A DNA stretch of 64,000 nt from Micromonospora mirobrigensis (GCF_900091555.1 NZ_FMCX01000002.1:744001-808000); one strand, 5' to 3'. Counted from the first letter of the stretch, positions 1 to 8,979 are shown. Program-made: numbers and translations. The notes: generated by a model not told the origin, from the letters alone.

Positions 1-1218
1 ACCGGACGGCTCCTGCCGGCGGTGGCCACCCCGCGCGAGGTCACCGGCGCCCGGGTGGCGTACGACCAGGCCACCGGGACGCTGATCCGGCCGGAGGGGC
101 TGACCCCGGGGCTGCGCTACACGGTCACCTCGGCGCGGGAACGCCTCGACGGTGACCTGCTCGCCACGGCGAACGTACCGGCCGGGGACGGGGTGGCCCG
201 GATGCTGCGGGTCGCCGACGGGGTGCCCGAGCAGCTGCGCCGGCTCGCCGACCAGCTCGCCGCCGACAACGCCGCCCCGTACGCCCGGGCCGCCGCCATC
301 GAGGAGTTCCTCGCCACCCACTACCGGCTGGTGGCCGACGCGCCGAGTGGGCACGCGTACCCGAACCTCGGGTTCTTCCTGTTCGGGCCGCGCAACGGCG
401 GTGGCCAGCGCGGCACGTCCGAGCAGTTCGCCGCCGCGTACGCGGTGCTGGGCCGGCTGACCGGGCTGCCGACCCGGGTGGTGGTGGGTTTCCGGACCCG
501 CGGTGACGGTCCGGTCCGGGCGGCCGACGCGTACGCCTGGCCGGAGGTGCTCTTCACCGGGGTCGGCTGGGTGCCGTTCGACCCGCTGCCGCAGCCCGAC
601 GACCGCCCCCGCCCGGTCGAGGAGGACTTCCGGCCGAAGCCGGAGACCCCGCCGCCGTCCCCCTCCCGGGCGCCGACGCCCGTACCCTCCGCCACCCCCG
701 CCGCGTCCGCCGTGGCCGAACCGCCCGCCCGCACCGCCGGGGTGTCCAGGGTGGCCCTGGTCGGCGGGGGCGCCGGCGGTCTGCTGCTGCTGGTCGGTGG
801 CGTCCTGCTGGCGTTGGTCGCGTTGCGCCGGTCCCGCAGCACCGCCCGGCTGCGCCGGGGTGACCCCGCCGACCGGATCGCCGGCGCCTGGCGGGAGGTC
901 ACCGACGCGCTGCGGCTCGCGGGCGCGCCCGCCCGCGGTGACCTCTCCGCCAGCGAGGTGGCCGCACGGGCCGATCGGACGCTCGACGAGGCCCGCGCGG
1001 CGCGTCCGGCGCAGGGCACCGGTCCCGCGCCGACGGTGGCGGAGCTGGCCGGGCTGCTCAACCAGGTGGCGTTCGCCCCGGGCACGGCGACCGCCGAGCA
1101 GGCGGCCCGGGCGGTCGGGGTGGCCGGTGGGTACGTGACGGCGCTGCGGGCCGCCCGGCCGTGGTGGCGGCGGCTGCTCTGGTCGGTGCACCCGGGGCCG
1201 CTGCGCTGGCGCGGGTGA
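1..1218 (+). CDS. Transglutaminase-like membrane protein, C-terminal part (catalytically degenerate)
   Basis: The frame is open to the left edge, so the 5' end lies outside the window. What remains is the extracytoplasmic transglutaminase-like core, then a Pro-rich linker, one membrane helix (around 765-830) and a cytoplasmic DUF4129-like tail. The core keeps the fold-specific segments EQFAAAYAVLGRLTGLPTRVVVGF and GVGWVPFDPLP of TgpA/actinobacterial transglutaminase-like proteins. However, the Cys that normally precedes EQFA is Ser (GTSEQFA), and the His that normally opens the HAW-EV motif is Tyr (AYAWPEV). Only the Asp of FDP remains of the triad. In relatives the gene follows a MoxR ATPase and a DUF58 protein, which would lie upstream. 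Family assignment is solid; lack of activity is inferred. Confidence 0.85.
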   Translation, partial: TGRLLPAVATPREVTGARVAYDQATGTLIRPEGLTPGLRYTVTSARERLDGDLLATANVPAGDGVARMLRVADGVPEQLRRLADQLAADNAAPYARAAAIEEFLATHYRLVADAPSGHAYPNLGFFLFGPRNGGGQRGTSEQFAAAYAVLGRLTGLPTRVVVGFRTRGDGPVRAADAYAWPEVLFTGVGWVPFDPLPQPDDRPRPVEEDFRPKPETPPPSPSRAPTPVPSATPAASAVAEPPARTAGVSRVALVGGGAGGLLLLVGGVLLALVALRRSRSTARLRRGDPADRIAGAWREVTDALRLAGAPARGDLSASEVAARADRTLDEARAARPAQGTGPAPTVAELAGLLNQVAFAPGTATAEQAARAVGVAGGYVTALRAARPWWRRLLWSVHPGPLRWRG

Positions 1219-1240
1219 CCGCGGGCGGCCCGGACTGCCG

Positions 1241-1256
1241 CGACCCGGCCGGGTCG
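1241..1256. terminator. Palindrome between convergent genes, possible terminator
   Basis: A 16-nt perfect palindrome of the form CGACCC-GGCC-GGGTCG fills the short gap between the stops of the transglutaminase-like gene and the SDR gene. It could serve both transcripts, but the stem is short and there is no T-tract. Confidence 0.3.
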
Positions 1257-1258
1257 GG

Positions 1259-2050
1259 TCAGGCGCGCAGTCGGCGGATCAGTTTGCGGAGCCCGGCCTG
1301 CCAGCCGTCCGGGTCCTCGGCGCGCCGTCGGGCGTAGTCGGCGACCTCCGGGTGCGGCAGGATGAGGAACCGCTCCTCGGCCAGCCCGGCGATGGTGGCG
1401 TCGGCGACCTGGTCGGGGGTGAGCACCGCCCCGGAGGCGGCGATCACCCGCGCCGCGAGGTGCCCGACGGCGAGCCCGTCGGCCAGCATCGGGGTGTCGA
1501 CCCCCTGCGGGCAGAGCGCGCTGACCAGGATGCCCTGGTCGCGGTAGGTGACGGCGAGCCATTCGGCGAAGCCGACCGCCGCGTGCTTGGTGGCGGTGTA
1601 CGGGGCGTCGCCGACCGCGGTGAGCACGCCCGCCGCCGAGCAGGTGAGCAGCAGGTGTCCCTGCCCGCGGCGGAGCATCGCCGGCAGGGCGGCCCGGGCG
1701 GCGTAGACGTGGGCCAGCACGTTGACCCGCCAGGCGCGGTCCCAGTCGGCGTCGGGCGCCTCGATGCCCTGCCCGGTGGCGACGCCCGCGTTGGCGCAGA
1801 ACAGGTCGATCCGGCCGTACCGCCGTTCGGTCTCGTCGACCAGCGCGCGGACCTGTTCGGAGTCGGCGACGTCCAGCGCGGCGGCGTGGCCGACCGGGCC
1901 GATGCCGTCGGCCACCGCCCGGGCGGCGTCGGCGTCGAGGTCGGCCACCACGACGGCGGAGGCGCCCTCGGCGGCGAAGCGGCGGGCGAGGGCGGAGCCG
2001 ATGCCGCCCGCCCCGCCGGTGATCACGGCGACCTTGTCGGTGAGGTTCAT
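1259..2050 (-). CDS. SDR family NAD(P)-dependent oxidoreductase
   Basis: A 263-residue classical short-chain dehydrogenase. The N-terminus has the cofactor loop TGGAGGIGSA, followed by the structural NAG motif (CANAGVA), a catalytic Ser (TCSAAG) and the YTATK catalytic Tyr/Lys pair. The acidic residue in VVADLDAD after the second strand suggests NAD(H) preference, which is inference. It starts 2 nt after the stop of the upstream LLM-family gene, so the two form a translationally coupled operon. The substrate cannot be read from the sequence. Confidence 0.88.
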   Translation of the reverse strand: MNLTDKVAVITGGAGGIGSALARRFAAEGASAVVVADLDADAARAVADGIGPVGHAAALDVADSEQVRALVDETERRYGRIDLFCANAGVATGQGIEAPDADWDRAWRVNVLAHVYAARAALPAMLRRGQGHLLLTCSAAGVLTAVGDAPYTATKHAAVGFAEWLAVTYRDQGILVSALCPQGVDTPMLADGLAVGHLAARVIAASGAVLTPDQVADATIAGLAEERFLILPHPEVADYARRRAEDPDGWQAGLRKLIRRLRA

Positions 2051-2052
2051 GG

Positions 2053-3033
2053 TCAGCTCCCGTCGGTGTGGGGTCGGCCCAGCCGGGCGATCAGGGTGCC
2101 GAGCGCGGCGGCGCCACCGGCGGCCAGCTCGGGGGTGGGCAGCAGCGCCAGGACCGGCACGTCGACCCCGGCGTCGGCGTAGCGGCGGACCTGCTCGCGG
2201 CAGCTCTCCGGCGAGCCGTGCAGGATCAGCGCGTCGACCACCTCGTCGGGGACCGCCGCGCCGGCGCCGCGCCGGTCACCGTCGGCCCAGGCCCGCCACA
2301 TCGGGTCGAGCGCCTCCGCCCGGCCCAGCCAGCGGTGGAACTCGGCGTACGCGGGGACGGTGAGATAGCTGGTGATCAGCCGGCGGCCCAGCGCGCGGGC
2401 GTGCCCGGCGTCCTCGGTGGGGCAGACGAAGATCCGCGCGGTGACCTCGAAGCCGGGCCGGCGCTCCCCCAGCTCGGCGACGGCGCGGGGCACGTCGTCG
2501 GCGGCGAGCCAGTTGAGGATCACCCCGTCGGCCTCGGCGGCGGCCAGCCGCAGCATGCCGGGGCGCAGCGCGGCCAGTTGCACGGGCGGTGGCACGGCGG
2601 GCGGGCGTTCCAGGGCGAACCGGCGGACGGTGAAGGTGTCGTAGACCTCGTCGACGGTCTCGCCGCGCAGCGCCGCCCGCAGGAACCGCAGCATGTCCCG
2701 GGTACGCCGGAACGGCTCGGCGAAGCGGACGGCGTTCCAGGCCCCGACGACCACCGGCGACGACGCCCCGATGCCGAGGGTGAAGCGGCCCGGCGCCGCC
2801 TCGGCGAGCGCGGCGGCGGTCATCGCCAGCAGCCCCGGGCCTCGGGTGAAGACCGGCGCGATGGCGGTGCCGAGGCGCAGCCCCGGCGCCCACGCGGCGG
2901 CCAGCGCCAGCGGGGTGAACGCGTCGGTCCCGTTCACCTCGGAGGACCAGACGTCGGTGAAGCCGGCCCGGTCGAGGGCCGCGTACACGGCGGCGTGGTC
3001 GGCGAGCGGGATGCCGCTCATCGGCACGGTCAT
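2053..3033 (-). CDS. LLM-class F420-dependent oxidoreductase
   Basis: A luciferase-like monooxygenase superfamily protein of about 326 residues. The TIM-barrel pattern is clear from VYAALDRAGFTDVWSSEV, LRLGTAIAPVFTRGPGLLAM and APGRFTLGIGASSP, the last being typical of actinobacterial F420-dependent members. I chose the ATG at 3033, which begins MTVPMSGIPL. An upstream in-frame start at 3087 would add 18 unconserved-looking residues. It is the first gene of an operon with the SDR gene, so both may act on the same, unidentified, ketone/alcohol-type substrate. Confidence 0.8.
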   Translation of the reverse strand: MTVPMSGIPLADHAAVYAALDRAGFTDVWSSEVNGTDAFTPLALAAAWAPGLRLGTAIAPVFTRGPGLLAMTAAALAEAAPGRFTLGIGASSPVVVGAWNAVRFAEPFRRTRDMLRFLRAALRGETVDEVYDTFTVRRFALERPPAVPPPVQLAALRPGMLRLAAAEADGVILNWLAADDVPRAVAELGERRPGFEVTARIFVCPTEDAGHARALGRRLITSYLTVPAYAEFHRWLGRAEALDPMWRAWADGDRRGAGAAVPDEVVDALILHGSPESCREQVRRYADAGVDVPVLALLPTPELAAGGAAALGTLIARLGRPHTDGS

Positions 3034-3191
3034 GCCCCATCGGTTCGTCACCCGGTCGATCGTGCCGTTGACCGCCGCCACGAGCAAGATCCGAATCGGC
3101 CGGGGCCGGGCGATACGCGCGATACCAACCGCTACGACCGGAAAGAGTGTTACGACTGCGGGGTGGGTGGTGCCGGGGACGGGAGGCGGTC

Positions 3192-4406
3192 GTGCGGAGG
3201 ACCCCTGAGCCGGCCGCGCTCCTTCCGGCCGAGAACGGCCAGCGGGCCACCTTCCTGGAGCTCTTCTTCGACCTGGTGTTCGTCTTCGCGCTGACCCGGA
3301 TCGGCGCCCGCGCGTTCGAGGACCTGGCGCTCGAGCCCGGTCACGCCAGCGGTTGGCGGGCGGTCACCGGCGGCGGCAAGACCCTGTTGCTGCTCTTCGC
3401 GCTCTGGGCCGTCTGGCAGGGCACCGCCTGGACGACCAGCCGGTACGACCCGTACCACATCTGGTTGCAGACGATCGTGATCACCGCCCTGGTGTGCAGC
3501 ATGGTGATGGGGGTGGCGGTTCCCCGCGCCTTCAGCGGCACCGGACTGGCCTTCGCGGTGGCGTACGTGGTCGCCCAGGTGAGCCGACCGGGAATCCTGC
3601 TGCTGACGTTACGCCGGTACCAGTACCGGCAGCTCAAACAGCGGATGCTGATCACCTTCTCGGCCAGCGGGGTGCTGTGGATCGTCGGGGCGTTCCAGTC
3701 CACCGACCCCCGGGTGGTGCTCTGGAGCGCCGCGCTGCTCCTGGAGTACGCCGGGTCCCGGTTCGGTTGGCCGGTGCCGGGGATGGGCCGCTCGACGGTG
3801 TCCCGGTGGGACATCCACGGCGAGCACCTCGCCGAGCGATACCAGCAGTTCTTCCTGGTGGCGCTCGGCGAGACGATCCTGGTCGCCGGGCTGTCCTACA
3901 GCCGGGACCCGGCGAGCCTGACGAGGACCGGCGCGTTCGCGGCCGCGGTGGTCACCTCGGTGCTGCTGTGGCGGATCTACGTGCAGCGGGCCGGGCAGAT
4001 CCTCGCCGAGGCGGTGACCCGGGCCGCGCATCCGGCCACCATCGGCCGGTCGGCGGCCGACACGCATCTGGTGATGGTCATCGGCGTGGTCGCCATCGCG
4101 ATCGGCTACGAGCTGGTCAACGAGCATCCGACCGGGCACAACGAGATCCCGTGGATCGCGATGATCCTGGGCGGACCGGCGCTGTTCCTGGCCGGGCGGG
4201 CCCGCTTCGAGTACGAGGTGTTCGGCAGGGTCTCCCCGTCCCGGTGGATCGCCATCCTGGCGCTGGTGGTGCTGACGCCGCTGCTGGTGCACGTGGCGCC
4301 GCTGTTGTCCGCGGTGGCGGCCGCGCTGGTGCTGGCCGCGGTGGCGGTGGCCGACGCCCGCCGGGCCTGGGGCCGGCCCCCCGAGGCCGCGGCCCCGCCG
4401 TTCTGA
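3192..4406 (+). CDS. Low temperature requirement protein A (LtrA) family membrane protein
   Basis: A 404-residue polytopic protein with about ten hydrophobic segments. The N-terminal signature ATFLELFFDLVFVFAL is the hallmark of the LtrA family, and later GEHLAERYQQFFLVALGETIL matches the second conserved block. The GTG at 3192 is preceded at good spacing by GGGAGG, so it is preferred over an upstream ATG at 3147 that would add 15 odd residues. LtrA was named from Listeria growth at low temperature; its biochemical function is not established. It is divergent from the LLM/SDR operon, with a shared promoter region of about 160 nt. Confidence 0.85.
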   Translation: MRRTPEPAALLPAENGQRATFLELFFDLVFVFALTRIGARAFEDLALEPGHASGWRAVTGGGKTLLLLFALWAVWQGTAWTTSRYDPYHIWLQTIVITALVCSMVMGVAVPRAFSGTGLAFAVAYVVAQVSRPGILLLTLRRYQYRQLKQRMLITFSASGVLWIVGAFQSTDPRVVLWSAALLLEYAGSRFGWPVPGMGRSTVSRWDIHGEHLAERYQQFFLVALGETILVAGLSYSRDPASLTRTGAFAAAVVTSVLLWRIYVQRAGQILAEAVTRAAHPATIGRSAADTHLVMVIGVVAIAIGYELVNEHPTGHNEIPWIAMILGGPALFLAGRARFEYEVFGRVSPSRWIAILALVVLTPLLVHVAPLLSAVAAALVLAAVAVADARRAWGRPPEAAAPPF

Positions 4407-4430
4407 GCCCGACGGCGTTACCATCCGCGG

Positions 4431-5294
4431 GTGACCTTCTCGATCGTCGCCCGCTCCGCCGACGGGCGCCTGCACGGCGTGGCCGTGGCCAGCAAGTTCC
4501 TCGCCGCCGGGGCGCTGGTGCCGGCCGCCGAGGCGCAGGTGGGCGCGGTGGCCACCCAGGCGCACGTCAACCTCGCCTACCGCGCGCAGGGGCTGGCGCT
4601 GCTGCGTACCGGGGTGGCCGCCGCCGAGGTGGTGGCCGGGCTGGTCGCCGCGGACCCGGGCCGCGGCGACCGGCAGCTGGGCGTGGTGGGGGCGACCGGC
4701 GACGGCGCCACCTGGACCGGGCCGCGCTGCCACCCGTGGGCCGGCGGGCAGGCCGGTGACGGCTGGGCGGTGCAGGGCAACATCCTGGCCGGTCCGCACG
4801 TCGTCGACGCGGTGCGGGACGCCTGGCTGGCCGGCGGCGAGCTGCCCTTCCCCCGCCGGCTGCTGGCGGCGTTGCACGCCGGGGACCGGGCCGGCGGGGA
4901 CCGGCGCGGCCGGCAGAGCGCCGGGCTGCTGGTGGTGCAGCGGCACGGCGGGTACGCGGGCACCGGGGACGAGCTGGTCGACCTGCGGGTGGACGACCAC
5001 CCGGATCCGGTGACCGAGCTGGGCCGGCTGCTGGAGGTGCACACCATGCTCTTCGGCAAGCCCGACCCGGCGACCCTGCGGGAGCTGACCGGCCCGCTGG
5101 CCGACGAGGTTGGCCAGCTGCTGGCCGCCGCCGGTCATCCGGTAGGCGCCGCCGGTCTGGACGACGCGCTCGCCTCCTGGGCCGGGGTGGAGAACCTGGA
5201 GGAGCGGATCGTCCCCGGTCGGATCGACCCGATCGTGCTGGCGCACCTGCGCTCGACCATGGGGCACGTTCCGGCTCCCCGCGCGGCCTCCTGA
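4431..5294 (+). CDS. DUF1028 domain-containing protein
   Basis: A 287-residue protein whose first 220 residues are a DUF1028 domain (predicted Ntn-hydrolase-like fold). The start MTFSIVARS, the VAVASKF block, AQVGAVATQAHVNL and the late WAVQGNIL segment are family hallmarks. The C-terminal 60 residues resemble the peptidoglycan-binding-like tail often attached to this domain. A TACCAT hexamer at 4419-4424, 6 nt before the GTG, would give a leaderless transcript, which is inference. It ends 5 nt before the convergent AraC-type gene. Function is unknown. Confidence 0.85.
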   Translation: MTFSIVARSADGRLHGVAVASKFLAAGALVPAAEAQVGAVATQAHVNLAYRAQGLALLRTGVAAAEVVAGLVAADPGRGDRQLGVVGATGDGATWTGPRCHPWAGGQAGDGWAVQGNILAGPHVVDAVRDAWLAGGELPFPRRLLAALHAGDRAGGDRRGRQSAGLLVVQRHGGYAGTGDELVDLRVDDHPDPVTELGRLLEVHTMLFGKPDPATLRELTGPLADEVGQLLAAAGHPVGAAGLDDALASWAGVENLEERIVPGRIDPIVLAHLRSTMGHVPAPRAAS

Positions 5295-5299
5295 CGCGG

Positions 5300-6271
5300 C
5301 TATCCGGCGACCGGCGTGCCGTCGGGCAGTGGCGACGTCCGGCCGGCGGTACGGAAGGCACGCGGCGCGGCGGCGAAGTGCCGTTTGAAGGCGGTGCTGA
5401 ACGCGAACGGGTTGGCGTACCCGACCTGCCGGGCGACCGCCTCGACGCTGGCGGTGGTGTCCCGGAGCAGGTCCGCCGCCAGCGACATCCGCCATTCGGT
5501 GAGGTACGCCATCGGCGGCTGGCCGACCAGCGCGGTGAAGCGGCGGGCGAGGGTCGCCCGGGACACCGCGACCGCCCCGGCCAGCGCGTCGAGGGTCCAC
5601 GGCTCGTCGGGCCGGTCGTGGATCAGCCGTAGCGCGCCGCCGACGACCTGGTCCCCCTGTGCCCGCCACCAGGCCGGCGCCCCGCTGTCGGGGCGGGCGA
5701 ACCAGGCCCGCAGCGTGCCGATCAGCACCAGGTCGACGAGGCGGTCGAGCACCACGTCCTGCCCGGGGGCGTCCCGGGTGAACTCGTCGGCGAGCACCCG
5801 CACCAGCGCCGCGTCGCGGTCGACGCCGGGCAGGACCACCAGGTCGGGGATCGCGGCCAGCAGCCGCCCGGTCACCTGCGAGGGAAGCTCGTAGGTGCCG
5901 GTGAGGAAGGCGCACGGCCCGTCCGGGTCGTTGCCCCAGGTGCGCAGGCCCAGCCCGAGGGTGGTGCTGACGTCGGCGCCGTCGAGGGTGTGGCAGTGCT
6001 GTCCGGGGCCGACGACCACCGTCGGCGGGGTGCCCGGGTCGTCGGCGAGGGTGTACGGCCGGGGCCCCTTGACGATCGCCACGTCGCCGGCCTCCAGCCG
6101 GACCGGGTCGTCGCCGTCGCGCAGCAGCATCGCGTGGCCCCGGACCATGACCAGCATGCCGACGGCCGCGCGGTCGGCGATGCGGACGGACCACGGGGGC
6201 GCCATCACGCAGCGGAGCACGAACGCGCCGCGCGCCCGGTGGCCGTCGAGGATCGTACTCATCGTATCCAC
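5300..6271 (-). CDS. AraC family transcriptional regulator (cupin sensor domain)
   Basis: A 323-residue regulator. The first 200 residues form a cupin-type sensor (VMAPPWSVRIADRAAVGML, then MLLRDGDDPVRLEAGDVAIV). Two AraC helix-turn-helix units lie at about 215-310, including VSRATLARRFTALVGQPP and ASVEAVARQVGYANPFAFS. The likely start is GTG 6271; an internal ATG at 6262 is possible. It is divergently transcribed from an NmrA-like oxidoreductase gene 81 nt away. This is a common pairing in actinobacteria in which the AraC protein controls the neighbour, and that arrangement is the inferred role here. Confidence 0.88.
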   Translation of the reverse strand: MDTMSTILDGHRARGAFVLRCVMAPPWSVRIADRAAVGMLVMVRGHAMLLRDGDDPVRLEAGDVAIVKGPRPYTLADDPGTPPTVVVGPGQHCHTLDGADVSTTLGLGLRTWGNDPDGPCAFLTGTYELPSQVTGRLLAAIPDLVVLPGVDRDAALVRVLADEFTRDAPGQDVVLDRLVDLVLIGTLRAWFARPDSGAPAWWRAQGDQVVGGALRLIHDRPDEPWTLDALAGAVAVSRATLARRFTALVGQPPMAYLTEWRMSLAADLLRDTTASVEAVARQVGYANPFAFSTAFKRHFAAAPRAFRTAGRTSPLPDGTPVAG

Positions 6272-6352
6272 GTCGGCCAGCTTAGACGGTCACGAAGGAA
6301 TTCGAGCCGATCACCCATGGAAGCGTCTCACCGGTCGGGCTTTGATCGGTGT

Positions 6353-7231
6353 ATGACCACTTCACACCACGTCTCCTCCCACCATCCGCACCGGGTACTG
6401 GTGACCGGCTCGACCGGCAAGACCGGGCGCCGGGTCGCCGTCGCCCTCACCGCGCAGGGCGTCCCGGTCCGCGCGACGTCGCGCCGGGCGGCCGACCCCC
6501 GGGACCGGTTCGACTGGCACGACCGGGACAGTTGGCTGTCCGCCCTGTCCGGCGTCGACGCCGTCTACCTGAGCTACCAGCCCGACCTGGCGGTGCCGGG
6601 CGCGGCGGAGGCCGTCGGCGCGTTCGCCGCGCTGGCCGCCGAGCACGGGGTCGGCCGGGTGGTGCTGCTCTCCGGCCGGGGTGAGCCGGGCGCCGCCGAC
6701 AGCGAGTCGGCGCTGCTGGCTGAGCTGCCGTCGGCGACGGTGCTGCGCTGCTCCTGGTTCGACCAGAACTTCACCGAGGGCGCCCTGCGCGACGTCGTAC
6801 GTGAGGGGGTGCTGTCCCTGCCGGCGCCGGCGTGGCGGCGGGAGCCGTTCGTCGACGCCGACGACATCGCCGCCGGCGCGGTGGTCGCGCTCACCGATCC
6901 CTCGTGGGCAGGGACGGTGGTGGAGCTGACCGGGCCCGCCGCGCCGACCCTCGCCGAGGTCTGCGTGCTCCTCGAGCAGGCGTCCGGCCATCCGGTGACG
7001 TACCTGCCCGCCGAGCCGGCGGAGTTCAGGGCCGCGCTCGTGGCTCAGGGCCTGCCCGGCGCGGAGGCCGCCTTCCTGTCCGGGCTCTTCGCGGAGGTCC
7101 TCGACGGTCGCAACAGCGCCACCACCGACGGGGTCGCCCGCCTCCTCGGCCGGCCCGCCCGTTCGTTCGCCGAGTTCGCCCGGGACGCGGCCCGGGCCGG
7201 CGCGTGGGCCACGGAAGGGGCCCGGCGGTGA
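6353..7231 (+). CDS. NmrA-like/NAD(P)-binding atypical SDR protein
   Basis: A 292-residue Rossmann protein. The N-terminus VLVTGSTGKTGRRVAVAL has the GxxGxxG nucleotide loop of the atypical (NmrA/NAD(P)H-binding) SDRs, and the YxxxK dyad of classical SDRs is absent. VVLLSGRGEPGAADSE and LRCSWFDQNFTEGALRD are typical of quinone-reductase/ergot-AgaFI-like members. The ATG at 6353 starts just after the divergent promoter region shared with the AraC gene. Its stop overlaps the following gene by 4 nt (GTGA), so the two are coupled. Confidence 0.85.
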   Translation: MTTSHHVSSHHPHRVLVTGSTGKTGRRVAVALTAQGVPVRATSRRAADPRDRFDWHDRDSWLSALSGVDAVYLSYQPDLAVPGAAEAVGAFAALAAEHGVGRVVLLSGRGEPGAADSESALLAELPSATVLRCSWFDQNFTEGALRDVVREGVLSLPAPAWRREPFVDADDIAAGAVVALTDPSWAGTVVELTGPAAPTLAEVCVLLEQASGHPVTYLPAEPAEFRAALVAQGLPGAEAAFLSGLFAEVLDGRNSATTDGVARLLGRPARSFAEFARDAARAGAWATEGARR

Positions 7232-7710
7232 GCGGGGCGCTGCGTGGCCTGGCCCTCGGCACCGCGCTGGCCGGCGCGGTGACCGGCGGGGTCTTCGTGG
7301 CCTTCTCCACCTTCGTCATGCCGGCGCTCGGCCGGCTCCCGGCCGACCAGGCGATGCGGGCCATGCAGGCGGTGAACGCGCAGGCGCCGCGGAGCTTGCT
7401 GATGGTGCCGCTGGTCGGATCGGCGGTGGGCTGCCTGGCGGTCGCCGGGTGGGCGCTGTTCCGGGCCGACCTGCCGGGCCGCGGCTGGCTGCTGGTGGGT
7501 GCGGGCGCCGGCCTGGTCGCCTTCGCGGTGACGGCGGCGTACCACGTCCCGCACAACGACGCCCTGGCCCGGCTGCGCCCGGCCGCGCCGGGCAGCGCCG
7601 AGCAGTGGGCCCGCTACGCCTCGGCCTGGACCCGGTGGAACCACGCCCGGGCGGTGGCGGCGCTGGTCTCGGCCGCGGCGCTGGTCGTCGGCGTGCTCGA
7701 CCGGCGGTGA
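7228..7710 (+). CDS. DUF1772 / anthrone oxygenase-like membrane protein
   Basis: A 160-residue membrane protein with four hydrophobic segments: LALGTALAGAVTGGVFVAFS, a central pair around residues 50-100, and a C-terminal helix. The second segment contains VAFSTFVMPAL, and the later block has YHVPHNDAL followed by ARYASAWTRWNHAR. These are the conserved blocks of DUF1772 (anthrone oxygenase-like) proteins. The GTG start overlaps the stop of the NmrA-like gene. The pair is therefore one transcription unit, probably under the divergent AraC regulator. Confidence 0.82.
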   Translation: MSGALRGLALGTALAGAVTGGVFVAFSTFVMPALGRLPADQAMRAMQAVNAQAPRSLLMVPLVGSAVGCLAVAGWALFRADLPGRGWLLVGAGAGLVAFAVTAAYHVPHNDALARLRPAAPGSAEQWARYASAWTRWNHARAVAALVSAAALVVGVLDRR

Positions 7711-7717
7711 GCGGGGC

Positions 7718-8389
7718 TCAGCCGGAGAACGACAGCCCGCCCAGGCCGGCCGTCCCGCTCACGGTGATCTCCTCGGGGGTGAGCGGGGCCCGGCCGGTGA
7801 CCTTGCGCAGCAGGGTCACGTCGTCCCAGCCCAGGGCGTCGGGGACGGGCCGGCCGCCGGTGAGCACCGCGGCGGCGACCCGGGCCGCGGCGGGCGTCAG
7901 CCAGGGCTCCCGGTCCAGCGCGTCGGCCAGGTCCAGGCCGTGCACCGCCACCTCCACCACCCGGGTACGCAGGAACTCCGTCACGGTCATCGGCTCGCCG
8001 TGCCGGGTCCGGACCACCCGGTCCGGCGTCGCCGCCGTCACCGCCTCGTCGGTGGCCCGCCAGGCCCGCGCGAAGTCGGCAACCATCGCGGGTACGCCGG
8101 GCAGCGCCGCGCCCTCCCGGCGGGCCGACTCGATCCGGTCCCGGTCCACCTCGGGGGTGAACTTCGCGGCGCCGAAGTAGCTGACGGCGTCGACCTCGGC
8201 GGCCGGCGGCGCGGGTTCGGCGAGCATGCCGGCCAGCCGGCCGACGCCGGTGCGGACGTGCGCGACGAGGTCCCGCAGCCTCCACGGTGGACAGGGCGTC
8301 GGCCGGTCCAGGTCGGCGGCCGTGAGGTCACCCAGCACCGTCTCCAGCCGTACGCACTCGTCCCGGAACGCCTCGCGTACCGTCTCCAC
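7718..8389 (-). CDS. DinB-like / maleylpyruvate isomerase N-terminal domain protein
   Basis: A 223-residue helical-bundle protein of the mycothiol-dependent maleylpyruvate isomerase family. The pattern LGDLTAADLDRPTPCPPWRL-RDLVAHV matches the conserved N-terminal helix pair, and a second block, TRVVEVAVHGLDLADAL, supplies the HxxD-type metal-site residues. The GTG at 8389 follows a strong GGGGAGGGG Shine-Dalgarno stretch. A longer reading frame continues upstream without a plausible ribosome site. The substrate is unknown; in this superfamily mycothiol is a frequent cofactor or co-substrate. Confidence 0.8.
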   Translation of the reverse strand: METVREAFRDECVRLETVLGDLTAADLDRPTPCPPWRLRDLVAHVRTGVGRLAGMLAEPAPPAAEVDAVSYFGAAKFTPEVDRDRIESARREGAALPGVPAMVADFARAWRATDEAVTAATPDRVVRTRHGEPMTVTEFLRTRVVEVAVHGLDLADALDREPWLTPAAARVAAAVLTGGRPVPDALGWDDVTLLRKVTGRAPLTPEEITVSGTAGLGGLSFSG

Positions 8390-8513
8390 GTCGTTCCCCT
8401 CCCCCGTGCCGGTCGGTCGGCACAGCCTCGCACGGCGGGCTGGGCCGGGTCGCGGCCGTTTCGCCGGTCGCCGCGCGGGTACCCGCGGCCGGACGAGGAG
8501 AAGGGGGCGACCG

Positions 8514-8966
8514 ATGGCCGGCATCATGCTGCGCAGCACCGCGTTCACCGATCACGACCTGCTACCGGGACGCTTCGCCCAGGACGGTGGAAACGTGTCA
8601 CCGCCGTTGCAGTGGTCGGACGTGCCCCACTCGGCCGAGGAGCTGGTGCTGGTGGTGGAGGACCCGGACGCCGGTCGCGCACCGTTCCTGCACTGGCTGG
8701 TGACCGGGATCGCGCCGGGGTCGACCGGGGTGGCCGAGGGCGCGGTGCCCGACGGCGGCCGGGAGTGGCCGAACGCCACCGGCGCCACCGGCTGGTCCGG
8801 GCCGCTGCCCCCGCTGGGCGAGGAGGCGCACCGCTACTTCTTCCGGCTGTACGCGGTGAACCGGCCGTTGGAGCTGCCGGCGGAGCCGCAGGCCGCGGAC
8901 GTGCACGCGGCGCTGGCCGGCAGTGAGCTGGCAAGCGGCACGATGGTGGGCACCTACCGGCGCTGA
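8514..8966 (+). CDS. YbhB/YbcL family Raf kinase inhibitor-like (PEBP) protein
   Basis: A 150-residue bacterial phosphatidylethanolamine-binding-protein homologue. Visible family motifs are the start of the ligand pocket (GGNVSPPLQWSDVP), VVEDPDAGRAPFLHWLV with the conserved DPDA and HW residues, and YFFRLYAVN near the C-terminus. The ATG at 8514 is preceded by AGGAGAAGGGGG. It probably acts in the cytosol as a small-molecule or lipid binder. It ends 13 nt from the convergent PAP2 gene. Confidence 0.9.
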   Translation: MAGIMLRSTAFTDHDLLPGRFAQDGGNVSPPLQWSDVPHSAEELVLVVEDPDAGRAPFLHWLVTGIAPGSTGVAEGAVPDGGREWPNATGATGWSGPLPPLGEEAHRYFFRLYAVNRPLELPAEPQAADVHAALAGSELASGTMVGTYRR

Positions 8967-8979
8967 GCGCGGGTGGCCG

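Noticed and set aside
321..1562. Long minus-strand ORF opposite the transglutaminase-like gene
   Set aside because: It is Arg/Pro/Ala low-complexity without any domain, mirrors the real gene on the other strand, and runs into the SDR gene. It is a high-GC shadow frame.
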